Assembly (NCBI GenBank): GCA_017938245.1
Contig: JAGBBX010000003.1
Location: 1-64,000 of the forward strand
Origin: Bacteroidaceae bacterium
GTDB lineage: Bacteria > Bacteroidota > Bacteroidia > Bacteroidales > Bacteroidaceae
Direction of reading: 5' to 3'
Length of the DNA: 64,000 bases
How positions within the stretch are numbered: position 1 is the first letter of the stretch; the number at the start of each line of letters is the position of its first letter. Shown here piece by piece: positions 52,987 through 61,144 of this stretch. The notes beneath the pieces were generated by a model. That model ran no database searches. It was not told the origin of the DNA and worked only from the letters and a program-made list of their open reading frames with translations. Made by a program: the position numbers and the translations under genes.

Positions 52987-52994
52987 TATCTTCG
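52987..52994 (+). promoter_or_regulatory. Likely -7 box of glsA
   Basis: TATCTTCG followed by CAG lies 27-34 bp before the glsA ATG and is the same 8-mer as before engB and recR. TTCTG at 52961-52965 may serve as a poor -33. Confidence 0.4.
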
Positions 52995-53020
52995 CAGTTG
53001 TTACGATAATAATACTGTAT

Positions 53021-53929
53021 ATGGACTATCAGACTATTCTCGAAAAGGTTTCTAAAGCTGTTTCTCCATTGACGGGAGAGGGGAAAGTTGCCGACTATAT
53101 TCCGGCTTTGGCAAACGTCAATCCCAATAAATATGCTGTATGTATCGACTCTATCGATGGTAACCTATACGCAGTAGGGGATGCCGACGAGCGTTTCTCT
53201 TTGCAGAGTATAACAAAGGTGTTCTCTCTTGCGATGTGCTTGTCGATAAAGGGCGAGGAGTTGTGGACTCGTGTGGGAAAAGAACCTTCGGGAACAGCTT
53301 TTAATTCCTTGGTGCAGTTAGAGGTAGAGGGGATGCCACGCAATCCCTTTATCAACGCAGGAGCTATTGTGCTTGCCGATGTGCTGCTAACCTCGTTCCC
53401 TGACCCCGAGGCACGATTCCTCTCTTTTGTGCGCGAGCTCTGCGGCTCAGACACAGTAGATTACAATCTCGAGGTGGCACACTCGGAGCGGGAAACGGGC
53501 TATCTGAATGCTGCCATTGTAAATCTTCTGAAATATCATAAGAAAATTGAGCGGGATGTCGAGGAGGTGCTTGCCTTTTACTTCAAGATGTGCTCAATCG
53601 AGATGAATTGCAAGGAGCTGGCACGAGCTTTCCTCGCATTTGCCAATCACAGAAGGTTCGATTATGCCGGGGTATCTCTAACATTGTCGCAGGTGAAGCG
53701 TATAAATGCTGTTATGCAGACTTGTGGCTTTTATGACGAGGCAGGTGAGTTCTCCTATCTTGTAGGTCTGCCCGGCAAGAGTGGTGTAGGTGGCGGAATA
53801 GCCGCTGTATATCCTCGACGCTATTCGGTTGCTGTCTGGAGTCCTCGGTTAAACTCTAAGGGGAACTCTGTTATGGGAATGAAAACCCTTGAACTGCTGA
53901 CAACAGAGACAATGGAATCAATCTTCTAA
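53021..53929 (+). CDS. glsA: Glutaminase A
   Basis: This 302-residue protein of the glutaminase family has a beta-lactamase-like fold. The catalytic SxxK is SITK (Ser63, Lys66) in FSLQSITKVFSLAM. FNSLVQLEVEGMPRNPFINAGAI is the family signature (split here as FNSLVQLEVEG and PRNPFINAGAI). HSERETGYLNAAIV and a glycine-rich LPGKSGVGGGI follow. It hydrolyses glutamine to glutamate and ammonia in the cytoplasm. It appears monocistronic, ending in the terminator at 53957, and might help acid resistance or nitrogen supply. Confidence 0.95.
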   Translation: MDYQTILEKVSKAVSPLTGEGKVADYIPALANVNPNKYAVCIDSIDGNLYAVGDADERFSLQSITKVFSLAMCLSIKGEELWTRVGKEPSGTAFNSLVQLEVEGMPRNPFINAGAIVLADVLLTSFPDPEARFLSFVRELCGSDTVDYNLEVAHSERETGYLNAAIVNLLKYHKKIERDVEEVLAFYFKMCSIEMNCKELARAFLAFANHRRFDYAGVSLTLSQVKRINAVMQTCGFYDEAGEFSYLVGLPGKSGVGGGIAAVYPRRYSVAVWSPRLNSKGNSVMGMKTLELLTTETMESIF

Positions 53930-53956
53930 GCGGCCTTTCGACTTTCAAGATAATGT

Positions 53957-53995
53957 AAAAACCCTTGACAATCAATCGATTGTCAAGGGTTTTTT
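53957..53995. terminator. Bidirectional terminator between glsA and the PepSY-like lipoprotein gene
   Basis: AAAACCCTTGACAAT and ATTGTCAAGGGTTTT form a perfect 15-bp stem with a 6-nt loop. T-runs are present on both strands and the flanking genes are convergent. Confidence 0.85.
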
Positions 53996-54008
53996 GAATT
54001 GCTCCAAA

Positions 54009-54821
54009 TTAAAGAGTGATAATTTCACCCTCGGGTGTTACGTAAATAAGTTCCTCGAAATTGCCTCTTTCCAACTCTAATTTATAGCAGTTGCCGGTGC
54101 TGCTCTCTATATAGTCGGCATCGTCAATGGCATAGTCGGGATAGGCATTGGCAACAGCACCTGCTACAGCTGCGGGAAGTGAGGCTACAGCAACATCCCA
54201 TTTTGTGTATACCCACTCCGATGCTTTGTCAAAGTAAACATCCTTAATGATATTCTCGTGCTTAATCTCTACTTCGAACAGTCCGTTCTTGTCATTCTCG
54301 GTATCTACGATTGTTGCACCGGGGTATTTGGTATCAATAAAAGTCTTTATCGAGTCATTTACCGACGGTGTATTGCCTTCGGAGCCATTCTCAACAATAA
54401 CACCATCAGCGGTTACAAAAATCCAACGCTCTACACCGCCTTTGTCAATCTCAACCTCGTAGTAGGAGTTGTTTTCGGTCTCGATAAAATCGGCCTCCTC
54501 GATGCGAAAATCGGGATAGGCCTGTGCAACAGCGTCGGTTACTGCTTTAGGTAAAGATGCAAGAGATACGTCCCACTCGGTATACAACCACTTGTTTGCC
54601 GAGTTAAAATAGGCGTCCTTTATTAGTCCATCGTGCAGAAATTCTACATCAAGAAGCCCGTCGCGGTCGTACTCGGCCTCGCGAATAGTGGCGCCCTCGT
54701 ATCGTTGTTCAATGAAAGATTTTACCGCATCGTTTACAGCAACTTTCTTGTCGTCATCATCGTCGCAGGAGATAATACCTGCCATCAGTGTAAACAGGAT
54801 GATAGGAAATAGTTTTTTCAT
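54009..54821 (-). CDS. Lipoprotein with two tandem PepSY-like (DUF2874) domains
   Basis: This 270-residue protein has lipobox IISC (Cys19) followed by DDDDDKK. Two homologous modules of about 120 residues follow: FIEQRYEGATIREAEYDRDG and FIDTKYPGATIVDTENDKNG start them, WLYTEWDVSLASLPKAV and WVYTKWDVAVASLPAAV lie in the middle, and VERWIFVTADG and FEELIYVTPEG end them. The fold is the beta-lactamase-inhibitor-like PepSY_like domain. Such secreted proteins are common in gut Bacteroidales; no ligand is established. The single-domain relative is encoded 78 bp upstream on the same strand, so both may be expressed together. Confidence 0.88.
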   Translation of the reverse strand: MKKLFPIILFTLMAGIISCDDDDDKKVAVNDAVKSFIEQRYEGATIREAEYDRDGLLDVEFLHDGLIKDAYFNSANKWLYTEWDVSLASLPKAVTDAVAQAYPDFRIEEADFIETENNSYYEVEIDKGGVERWIFVTADGVIVENGSEGNTPSVNDSIKTFIDTKYPGATIVDTENDKNGLFEVEIKHENIIKDVYFDKASEWVYTKWDVAVASLPAAVAGAVANAYPDYAIDDADYIESSTGNCYKLELERGNFEELIYVTPEGEIITL

Positions 54822-54899
54822 AATTGTTTAGTTTTTAGTTGTTTTTGCTTAGTTGTATTTATTTTCTTTAGTTGTTGTTTGATTTTATTGGAGACTGTA

Positions 54900-55340
54900 T
54901 CAATCGTCAATATCTATAATGTTGAAATTCTTGTCGAAGGTAAGTTCCAAACGGTTCGACAATTTTACCTCGTAGTCATTGCGGTCGCGGTCAATTTGTA
55001 GAATCTTCTCGTCGGGGTAGTTCTCGTTGACATATCTCTTTATCGCTTCGGGGACAATTACCGAGGGAACCTGTGAATAGCGACAATCGACCTCTTTCCA
55101 CTCTCCGTTGCGCTGGAACTCGAGCTTTGTACCATCGGTAAACACCACCTGATAGTTCTTCTCGAAGAGGTCGCGCTCTTCCTTGACGTATGATATTTTC
55201 AGACCGGCAAAATGTGCCGAGATAAATTTCTGAGTGTTTGCAGGAAGTTTCTCTTTCGATATTACTCTATCGTTGTCGGCCTTAGCGGTTGAAAAACTCA
55301 ATGAGAGAATTGCCAATGTGATAAAAAACAGCTTTTTCAT
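54900..55340 (-). CDS. Exported single PepSY-like (DUF2874) domain protein
   Basis: This 146-residue protein has a signal peptide (MKKLFFITLAILSLSFSTA, cleavage near KAD). The single PepSY-like module has LPANTQKFISAHFAGLKISY, VVFTDGTKLEFQRNGEWKEV, ILQIDRDRNDYEVKL and LTFDKNFNIIDI. It is similar in pattern to the modules of the lipoprotein encoded next. It is expected in the periplasm; function unknown. The upstream region up to 55.6 kb shows a CAAAGATTATA sequence that may include a weak minus-strand promoter box. Confidence 0.86.
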   Translation of the reverse strand: MKKLFFITLAILSLSFSTAKADNDRVISKEKLPANTQKFISAHFAGLKISYVKEERDLFEKNYQVVFTDGTKLEFQRNGEWKEVDCRYSQVPSVIVPEAIKRYVNENYPDEKILQIDRDRNDYEVKLSNRLELTFDKNFNIIDIDD

Positions 55341-55619
55341 AATTCAATTTCTTTTTTTAGTTCGTAATCTATTTTCTTAAACAAACACCAAAGTGGGGTG
55401 TTCGGCTGTAACGGTGTAAGAAATGTGAAATCATCCTTAAAATATTTTTCGCGTGTTGGAGATCCTTTTCGCACCATTTACAGTGCAAAGATTATATACG
55501 ATTCTGAAATGAATTTGAAATTTCTACTAATTTGATTCTTTTTTCTAAAAAACTTCTTTTGTTTCTTTTGTTATAAGTTAAATGTGTAAATATGTATCAT
55601 CTTTTCGCATATAATATAT

Positions 55620-55670
55620 ACTCGCTTTGTAAAATATTGAAGTAAACTTCATATTTTCCGCTCGTTTGTT
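55620..55670 (+). repeat. 51-bp direct repeat, copy 1, with internal palindrome
   Basis: Identical over 51 bp to 55705-55755. It contains the inverted repeat TGAAGT-AA-ACTTCA within a longer AT-rich dyad (AAAATAT...ATATTTT) and ends in CGCTCGTTTGTT. The sequence after it (GATTAATTTGCGG) resembles a degenerate -7 box. Confidence 0.9.
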
Positions 55671-55704
55671 GATTAATTTGCGGTGTACCGCGAATATATC
55701 CTGC

Positions 55705-55755
55705 ACTCGCTTTGTAAAATATTGAAGTAAACTTCATATTTTCCGCTCGTTTGTT
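55705..55755 (+). repeat. 51-bp direct repeat, copy 2, with internal palindrome
   Basis: Exact copy of 55620-55670, starting 85 bp later. It is followed by TATATTTG (55758-55765), an exact TAnnTTTG match, 4 bp before the ATG of the TauE/SafE gene. The dyad would place a regulator next to the promoter. Confidence 0.9.
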
Positions 55756-55768
55756 CGTATATTTGCCG

Positions 55769-56488
55769 ATGACTTTTGTTTTTATATTTATACTTGCCAT
55801 AGGAGCCAGCCTCATACAAAGGGTGAGCGGCTTTGGGTTCGGTATCTTCGTGATGATGTTCTTCCCCTATTTTATCCCATCATACGGCGAGGCTACCACG
55901 CTGTCGGGACTATTGGCCGGCAGCACTGCACTACTTATAGCAATACGTAATTATCGGCATATACAATGGGGTATTATGCTCCCACTGTTGATGGTGAATA
56001 TTGTTGTATCGTACATTGCTATAGAGTATATGGCGTCGCTCAGCAGTGTGATACTTAAAAAGTGTTTTGGCGCAATGTTCGTCATTGTAGCAATATACTT
56101 TCTATTCTTCGAGAAGAAGGATAGGAGACTACCTCCGGCTTGGTGGGCAAAGGGGGCGCTTGGAACTCTCAGCGGAGTGATGGGAGGAATGTTTGCTATG
56201 CCCGGTCCACCAATAGTGTTATACTGCATTAGCAATATAAACAGCAAGATTGCCTATATAGCCACACTACAGGCTTCCTCGGTTATACTAAACATTTTCT
56301 ACACCGCTTTCCGTGCCAAAGTGGGATTCTTTGGCGATAGTACTCTCCTTTGTTGGGGGGTGGGTATGTTGGGTGCGCTAATAGGCACAAGTATAGGTAC
56401 ACGCCTATTTGTAGTAATAAACGGTGAACTTCTTAAGAGGTTAGTATATACTCTGCTTCTCGTCAGTGGCATTATTGCAATGATATGA
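55769..56488 (+). CDS. TauE/SafE-family membrane transporter
   Basis: The product is 239 residues from the ATG at 55769; a TTG 18 bp upstream lies in the repeat and is less likely. The first helix carries FVFIFILAIGASLIQRVSGF and the family repeat GLLAGSTALLIAIRNYRHI. The second half has GVMGGMFAMPGPPIVLYCIS, the characteristic TauE/SafE motif, and GALIGTSIGTRLFVVING. About eight membrane helices are present. The family exports sulfite, sulfoacetate or related anions, or imports sulfur compounds; substrate not deducible. If TATATTTG at 55758 is the -7 box, transcripts start at about the ATG, so translation could be leaderless or the promoter lies upstream. Confidence 0.85.
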   Translation: MTFVFIFILAIGASLIQRVSGFGFGIFVMMFFPYFIPSYGEATTLSGLLAGSTALLIAIRNYRHIQWGIMLPLLMVNIVVSYIAIEYMASLSSVILKKCFGAMFVIVAIYFLFFEKKDRRLPPAWWAKGALGTLSGVMGGMFAMPGPPIVLYCISNINSKIAYIATLQASSVILNIFYTAFRAKVGFFGDSTLLCWGVGMLGALIGTSIGTRLFVVINGELLKRLVYTLLLVSGIIAMI

Positions 56489-56544
56489 TACCGACTAAGG
56501 AATGAACTTTTTTGAGCTTTACAAAGAACTTTTCTCTCTTTTTC

Positions 56545-56574
56545 TTTGTCGTTTCATCTAAACTGCTATTTTTG
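56545..56574 (+). promoter_or_regulatory. Consensus promoter of the DUF2059-like lipoprotein gene
   Basis: TTTG at 56545-56548, an 18-bp spacer and TATTTTTG at 56567-56574 match the Bacteroidota consensus. The start codon follows about 70 bp later. Confidence 0.65.
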
Positions 56575-56643
56575 CAAACAGACCGACGAGCCTGCTTGGC
56601 TAAAGAAAAGGATGTATTATATAACCTATAAATATTTAGAGCT

Positions 56644-57507
56644 ATGAAAAAGTCCTTAACAATTATGGTATCAGTCGCACTGCTTGTGACATACTTTGTG
56701 ATGAGTTTCGTATCGTGCTCGAATGAAGCCGGAGTAAAAAACGAGTTGACGAAATACTACCAATCGGAGTGGAGTCGTCTCTCGGACAATTTCAGCCAGG
56801 CTCATTTCAAAGCTCTTATTCTTGAATATATGGATACAATGGCTCATTGTCCTTATCCTATAGCAACAGAAAGGGAACCAATTGCTCAGAAACTGGCCGC
56901 CCAGTATTGCAGCGAGAGACTATACAACGACCTTGCCGATATGGCATTGCCTCATTTCTGCAGTAGAATGTCGGTTATTGAACTGAAAAAGGTTAATAGC
57001 GATATTGCTGATGAAAAGGCGTTGGCAGCAATAAAGAGAATTGCCGATATAATGCAGAACGAATTCCGCGCTCTCATCGACGAACAGACAGGCAACACTG
57101 TTGCGGCTATTATGAATGGTGAGGAACCGGTGATACCCACTCTCTCCGAGGAGCTTCAAAGAAGCTATCTTCCTGCAATGGAGAAATTCTATCGTGTTTC
57201 GGGACGAAAAGAGATTGTTGAGAATAGTTTCAGTGCAATGAACGAAGCAATGAGCGTGGGTGCTCCCGAAAGCAGTATACTTACCGAGGCATTCTTTGAG
57301 TACATAAACAAGGCTACACCAATTATGATGTGTATGACAATGGAGGGAAAGGTGAGCGAAGAGGAATTGAATAGACTCATCGCCATCTACGAGCAGCCCG
57401 AATTCGTGAAGCTGAAAGATGCAAACATCGAGTACTCTCAAGAGATAGCTAAAGCTAATGCCGGGGTACAAGAGATGTTCTATAGTTGGCTAAAGAAAAA
57501 GATATGA
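56644..57507 (+). CDS. DUF2059-like lipoprotein
   Basis: This 287-residue protein has a signal ending in lipobox FVSC. The mature part is helical. Near the C-terminus, EEELNRLIAIYEQPEFVKLKD corresponds to the DUF2059 signature (E-E-L-x-x-x-x-x-F-Y-x-x-P), followed by YSQEIAKANAGVQEMFYSW. The same plan occurs in the exported protein at 60226, so the two are probably distant paralogues. Function unknown. It has its own promoter and terminator. Confidence 0.68.
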   Translation: MKKSLTIMVSVALLVTYFVMSFVSCSNEAGVKNELTKYYQSEWSRLSDNFSQAHFKALILEYMDTMAHCPYPIATEREPIAQKLAAQYCSERLYNDLADMALPHFCSRMSVIELKKVNSDIADEKALAAIKRIADIMQNEFRALIDEQTGNTVAAIMNGEEPVIPTLSEELQRSYLPAMEKFYRVSGRKEIVENSFSAMNEAMSVGAPESSILTEAFFEYINKATPIMMCMTMEGKVSEEELNRLIAIYEQPEFVKLKDANIEYSQEIAKANAGVQEMFYSWLKKKI

Positions 57508-57518
57508 TAATATCACCG

Positions 57519-57550
57519 AGCAGATTGGCATAGTCAATCTGCTTCTTTTT
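57519..57550 (+). terminator. Terminator after the DUF2059-like lipoprotein gene
   Basis: AGCAGATTG (57519-57527) and CAATCTGCT (57535-57543) form a 9-bp stem with a 7-nt loop, followed by TCTTTTTTG. Confidence 0.8.
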
Positions 57551-57718
57551 TGCTATGTAATACCTATATTTAGGTAGAGAAAGGCAAAAAACAGAGTACT
57601 TGTATACCAAAAAGTAACTATATATAATTAGGTGTATTCGTAAAATTAACAAAAAATCACTATTTACAACAGTTTGTTTTTTTTCGAAATTTGCAGCCGG
57701 AATACAAAAACTGTATAA

Positions 57719-60022
57719 ATGAAAAAAATAGTACTATTATTTACCCTGATAATGGTTCTTCTATCGGGGTTACAGGCTGCTGTAAACAGTGGTATCAAAG
57801 AGGGGAATATGATTTCGGGACACGTCATCGAGGATGGAACCGAGGAGAACATCCCATACGCTAATGTACTTATACTGGAGACGGGTGAGGGCACAAGCAG
57901 TAACGAACAGGGGCAATTTGAGTTTCGTAAACTGCGTGCCGGAAAGTATACGCTTCGTGTCTCGGCAATGGGATATACCACAATGACAAAGGAGATTACC
58001 GTCAGCAAGGAGTTTACTGCTGTGGTGCACTTTAAACTGAAACCCGAGTCGATGCTCATAAACGAGGTGGTGGTTTCGGCCAACCGCAACGAGGTGCGCC
58101 GTCAGGATGCTCCTGTTGTTGTAAATGTCATCAACCCAATACTTTTTGAGCAGGTAAACTCGACCGACCTGGCAAAGAGTCTTAACTATGTTCCGGGGTT
58201 GCGCGTCGAGAACAACTGTCAGAACTGTGGCTTCCCACAGGTGCGAATAAACGGTCTCGAGGGGCCTTACTCACAGGTGCTCATCAATAGTCGCCCTATA
58301 GTAAGTGCCCTTAGCGGCGTCTACGGCCTTGAACAGATTCCTGTGAATATGATTGAGCGCGTCGAGGTGGTGCGTGGCGGTGGTTCGGCACTCTTTGGAG
58401 CAAATGCCGTTGGCGGAACAATCAATATCATAACAAAGGACCCGGTAAACAACTCTTTCCAGGTGTCGAGTAATTTCAACGGTTACGGCGGAAAAAGTTG
58501 GGAGCAGTATCTTGGCGCAAATGCCTCGCTGGTGGCAAAAGACAACTCATACGGTATCGCTGTATATCAGAGCTATCGCAATCGTAACCCATACGACCAC
58601 GATGGCGACGGATTCTCGGAGATTGGAAAGACCAATATAAACACATTCGGATTGCGCACATACTATCGTCCCACGACAACAAGCCGTCTGAATGTAGAGT
58701 ATCATACAACCAACGAGCTGCGCCGAGGCGGAAACCGATTCGACTATCAGCCTCACGAGGCCGACATCACCGAGCAGACAAAGCACATAATAAACAGCGG
58801 AGGTGTGTCATATGACTATACGTGGAACGAGTTTCGCAATAAACTATCGTTCTACGGTTCGGTGCAGCACATCGACCGCGACAGCTACTATGGTGCGCAG
58901 CGCGACCCTAATGCCTACGGAAAGACCGACGATCTCACTTGGGTAGCGGGTGCCACATATAATATGAAGATGAATAATCTGCTCTTTGCTCCTGCCACCT
59001 TCATTGCCGGTGCCGAGTATCAGCAGAATCGTCTGCACGATATTATGACAGGATACAACCGCGATATGAAGCAGGAGATTAATATTGCAGGATTCTTCTT
59101 GCAGAACGAGTGGGAAATGAAACACTTTACTCTGTTGGTTGGAGCACGATTGGACAAACATAATCTCATAGACAATCCCATTGTTAGTCCTCGCGTAAAT
59201 CTTCTTTTTAAGCCTACCGACCGTCTGCAAGCACGACTCACCTACTCGACAGGATTCCGTGCACCGCAAGCCTACGACGAAGACCTGCACGTGACAGCTG
59301 TTGGTGGCGAGGGAGTGCAGATTACTCTTGCCGACAACCTTGAAGAGGAGCGCTCGAACAGCTTCAGCGGTTCTATCGACTGGACAACACAGCTCGGACA
59401 TTGGCAGAGCAACATCCTTCTCGAAGGATTCTACACCGGTCTCGATAATGTTTTTATACTCGAGGATATAGGACAAAACAGCGAGGGGTATATGATGAAG
59501 GAGCGTCGCAACGGTAGTGGAGCACAGGTATATGGTGTGAACCTCGAGACAAAATTTGCACACGGAAAGGATGTATCGCTACAGATGGGAGTTACAGCAC
59601 AACAGAGCCGATATAAAAACCCCGAGGTGTGGACCGAGGTCGACGGAGAGGAACTTACCACACGTCGTATGCCGCGAACACCCAATTTCTATGGCTACTT
59701 TACACTGTCGACACAACCCCTCAAGAATTTTAATATAGCTCTGTCGGGAACATATACAGGCGAGATGATTGTACCACACTATGCAGGATACATCGAGAAT
59801 GACCGTATGGAAGAGACTCCCGATTTCTTCGACCTAGGAGTGAAGTTCGACTACACATTTGTTCTGCGCGACCACATAAACCTGCAACTGAATGCAGGAG
59901 TACAGAATATCTTCGACAGTTTCCAGAAAGACCTTGACAAGGGTGAGTTCCGCGACTCGGGATATTTCTACGGCCCCACATCGCCACGAACATTCTTCAT
60001 AGGATTCAAGATAATGAACTAA
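57719..60022 (+). CDS. TonB-dependent outer-membrane receptor with CxxC in the plug
   Basis: This 767-residue protein has a signal peptide, a carboxypeptidase-regulatory-like domain (residues about 31-105, ISGHVIEDGTEENIPYANV), a plug (about 115-240) and a barrel. The plug has the element VENNCQNCGFPQVRINGLEG with Cys167 and Cys170 in CxxC, followed by YSQVLINSRPIVSALSGVYG and RVEVVRGGGSALFGANAVGG. This is the BtuB/colicin-receptor-like group rather than SusC. Ligands of this group include metal chelates and cobalamin; the cysteines could bind a metal but this is a guess. The C-terminus PRTFFIGFKIMN is a normal barrel end. No lipoprotein or permease partner is adjacent. Confidence 0.9.
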   Translation: MKKIVLLFTLIMVLLSGLQAAVNSGIKEGNMISGHVIEDGTEENIPYANVLILETGEGTSSNEQGQFEFRKLRAGKYTLRVSAMGYTTMTKEITVSKEFTAVVHFKLKPESMLINEVVVSANRNEVRRQDAPVVVNVINPILFEQVNSTDLAKSLNYVPGLRVENNCQNCGFPQVRINGLEGPYSQVLINSRPIVSALSGVYGLEQIPVNMIERVEVVRGGGSALFGANAVGGTINIITKDPVNNSFQVSSNFNGYGGKSWEQYLGANASLVAKDNSYGIAVYQSYRNRNPYDHDGDGFSEIGKTNINTFGLRTYYRPTTTSRLNVEYHTTNELRRGGNRFDYQPHEADITEQTKHIINSGGVSYDYTWNEFRNKLSFYGSVQHIDRDSYYGAQRDPNAYGKTDDLTWVAGATYNMKMNNLLFAPATFIAGAEYQQNRLHDIMTGYNRDMKQEINIAGFFLQNEWEMKHFTLLVGARLDKHNLIDNPIVSPRVNLLFKPTDRLQARLTYSTGFRAPQAYDEDLHVTAVGGEGVQITLADNLEEERSNSFSGSIDWTTQLGHWQSNILLEGFYTGLDNVFILEDIGQNSEGYMMKERRNGSGAQVYGVNLETKFAHGKDVSLQMGVTAQQSRYKNPEVWTEVDGEELTTRRMPRTPNFYGYFTLSTQPLKNFNIALSGTYTGEMIVPHYAGYIENDRMEETPDFFDLGVKFDYTFVLRDHINLQLNAGVQNIFDSFQKDLDKGEFRDSGYFYGPTSPRTFFIGFKIMN

Positions 60023-60066
60023 AAACGATTGGCAGTAACACTTTTGTTCTGCCAATCGTTTTATTA
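60022..60066 (+). terminator. Terminator of the TonB-dependent receptor gene
   Basis: AAAACGATTGGCAG (60022-60035) and its perfect complement (60049-60062) form a 14-bp stem, with the T-run included in the distal arm. The stem begins at the stop codon. Confidence 0.8.
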
Positions 60067-60225
60067 TATAGGTAATAACATCTGTTTTTACACTGTTTTA
60101 CACTCTTCTTGCCAAGTATGTAAGAAAAGTGAAATAAAATGAATGTAAAAGTTAGGTTGTTTAAATATTCTAAAATATCTTTGGAGCAAACAAAAACAGA
60201 TTGTATAACCTATAAACAGAAGACT

Positions 60226-61083
60226 ATGAAAAAGATTTTATCGTTAATGTTAGTTCTTTGTGCCTTTTCGACGGCGGTAATAGCCCAAGACGATGCCTAC
60301 ACAAAAGAATTTTATAATTATCTGAATGCCGGTTGGGGAAACACCGCAAGTCAGGAACTTGGTACCGATGCATACAAGGCTATTTTTGCAGCTCTGCTTA
60401 GCGAGATGCCCGATAGTCCATACAAAACCACAGCCGAGATAAACAGCGCAGCCGAGCGATTGGCAAAGAAGTACAACGAAGAGCAGGCAAAGCAGGATGT
60501 TGCAGCCATTATGGCACCAAATTTCCAAAAACACCTTTCACTGAAAGAGTTAAAGGAGATAAATAAAACCATTCGAAGCGATAAGAAACTCTTTGAGATT
60601 GGCAATAAGCTTGGCAAGAAAGAGATAATAACAAATATGTCAGCAGTAATATCACAGGCTACAATGACCTCTATGATGAAAATATCAAAAGGCGAGAAGC
60701 CCGACCCTATACTCACCGATAATGATAAACAGGATGAACTCTACATTGCAGTAGAGGATTATTGCAAAACTTGCGGTGTAAACGAAATGATGACAAGCAC
60801 ACTTTCAATGGGACTTGCTGCTGCATCGGAAAATGAGGAACAGAAGAAGATTATGACCGCTCTGTTCAATTACATTGTAGAAGAGGTTCCATCGGCCTAT
60901 TATAATAGTATCAAGGGACGAGTTTCCACCGAGGAGGTTGTATATATAACCAATTTCTATAAGTCACCATTAGGTAAGAAACTTGTAGCCGGAACAACAG
61001 AGTCTATGAGAAATCCGATGGCACTGGGTCAAGGAGTTGTAACAAAAATAGCCGAGTGGCTCAGCATTCAGCAACTGAACTGA
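60226..61083 (+). CDS. DUF2059-like exported protein
   Basis: I chose the ATG at 60226 (MKKILSLMLVLCAFSTAVIA, a signal peptide cleaved near IAQDD) over an ATG at 60139, giving 285 residues. The mature protein is helical and Lys/Glu-rich. The C-terminal segment VVYITNFYKSPLGKKLVAG is the DUF2059 signature in a good form, followed by MRNPMALGQGVVTKIAEW. In the middle, GEKPDPILTDNDKQDELYIA aligns with GEEPVIPTLSEELQRSYLPA of the protein at 56644, which supports paralogy. It is expected in the periplasm; role unknown. It flanks the TonB-dependent receptor on the other side. Confidence 0.72.
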   Translation: MKKILSLMLVLCAFSTAVIAQDDAYTKEFYNYLNAGWGNTASQELGTDAYKAIFAALLSEMPDSPYKTTAEINSAAERLAKKYNEEQAKQDVAAIMAPNFQKHLSLKELKEINKTIRSDKKLFEIGNKLGKKEIITNMSAVISQATMTSMMKISKGEKPDPILTDNDKQDELYIAVEDYCKTCGVNEMMTSTLSMGLAAASENEEQKKIMTALFNYIVEEVPSAYYNSIKGRVSTEEVVYITNFYKSPLGKKLVAGTTESMRNPMALGQGVVTKIAEWLSIQQLN

Positions 61084-61089
61084 TTCCGA

Positions 61090-61144
61090 TTAAAGAGAAA
61101 CACGATGGCGACCCGTAAAAGGTCGCCATCGTGTTTCTCTTTAA
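61090..61144 (+). terminator. Long perfect terminator hairpin
   Basis: A 24-bp perfect stem (61090-61113 with 61121-61144) surrounds a 7-nt loop CGTAAAA; the distal arm ends CTCTTTAA. It is the longest perfect terminator-like stem in the window and can act on either strand. Confidence 0.75.

Noticed and set aside
57551-57718. Cobalamin or other riboswitch upstream of the TonB-dependent receptor
   Set aside because: The 168-bp leader has no B12-box-like sequence or multi-stem layout that I can recognise, and it is mostly AT-rich single-stranded-looking sequence.
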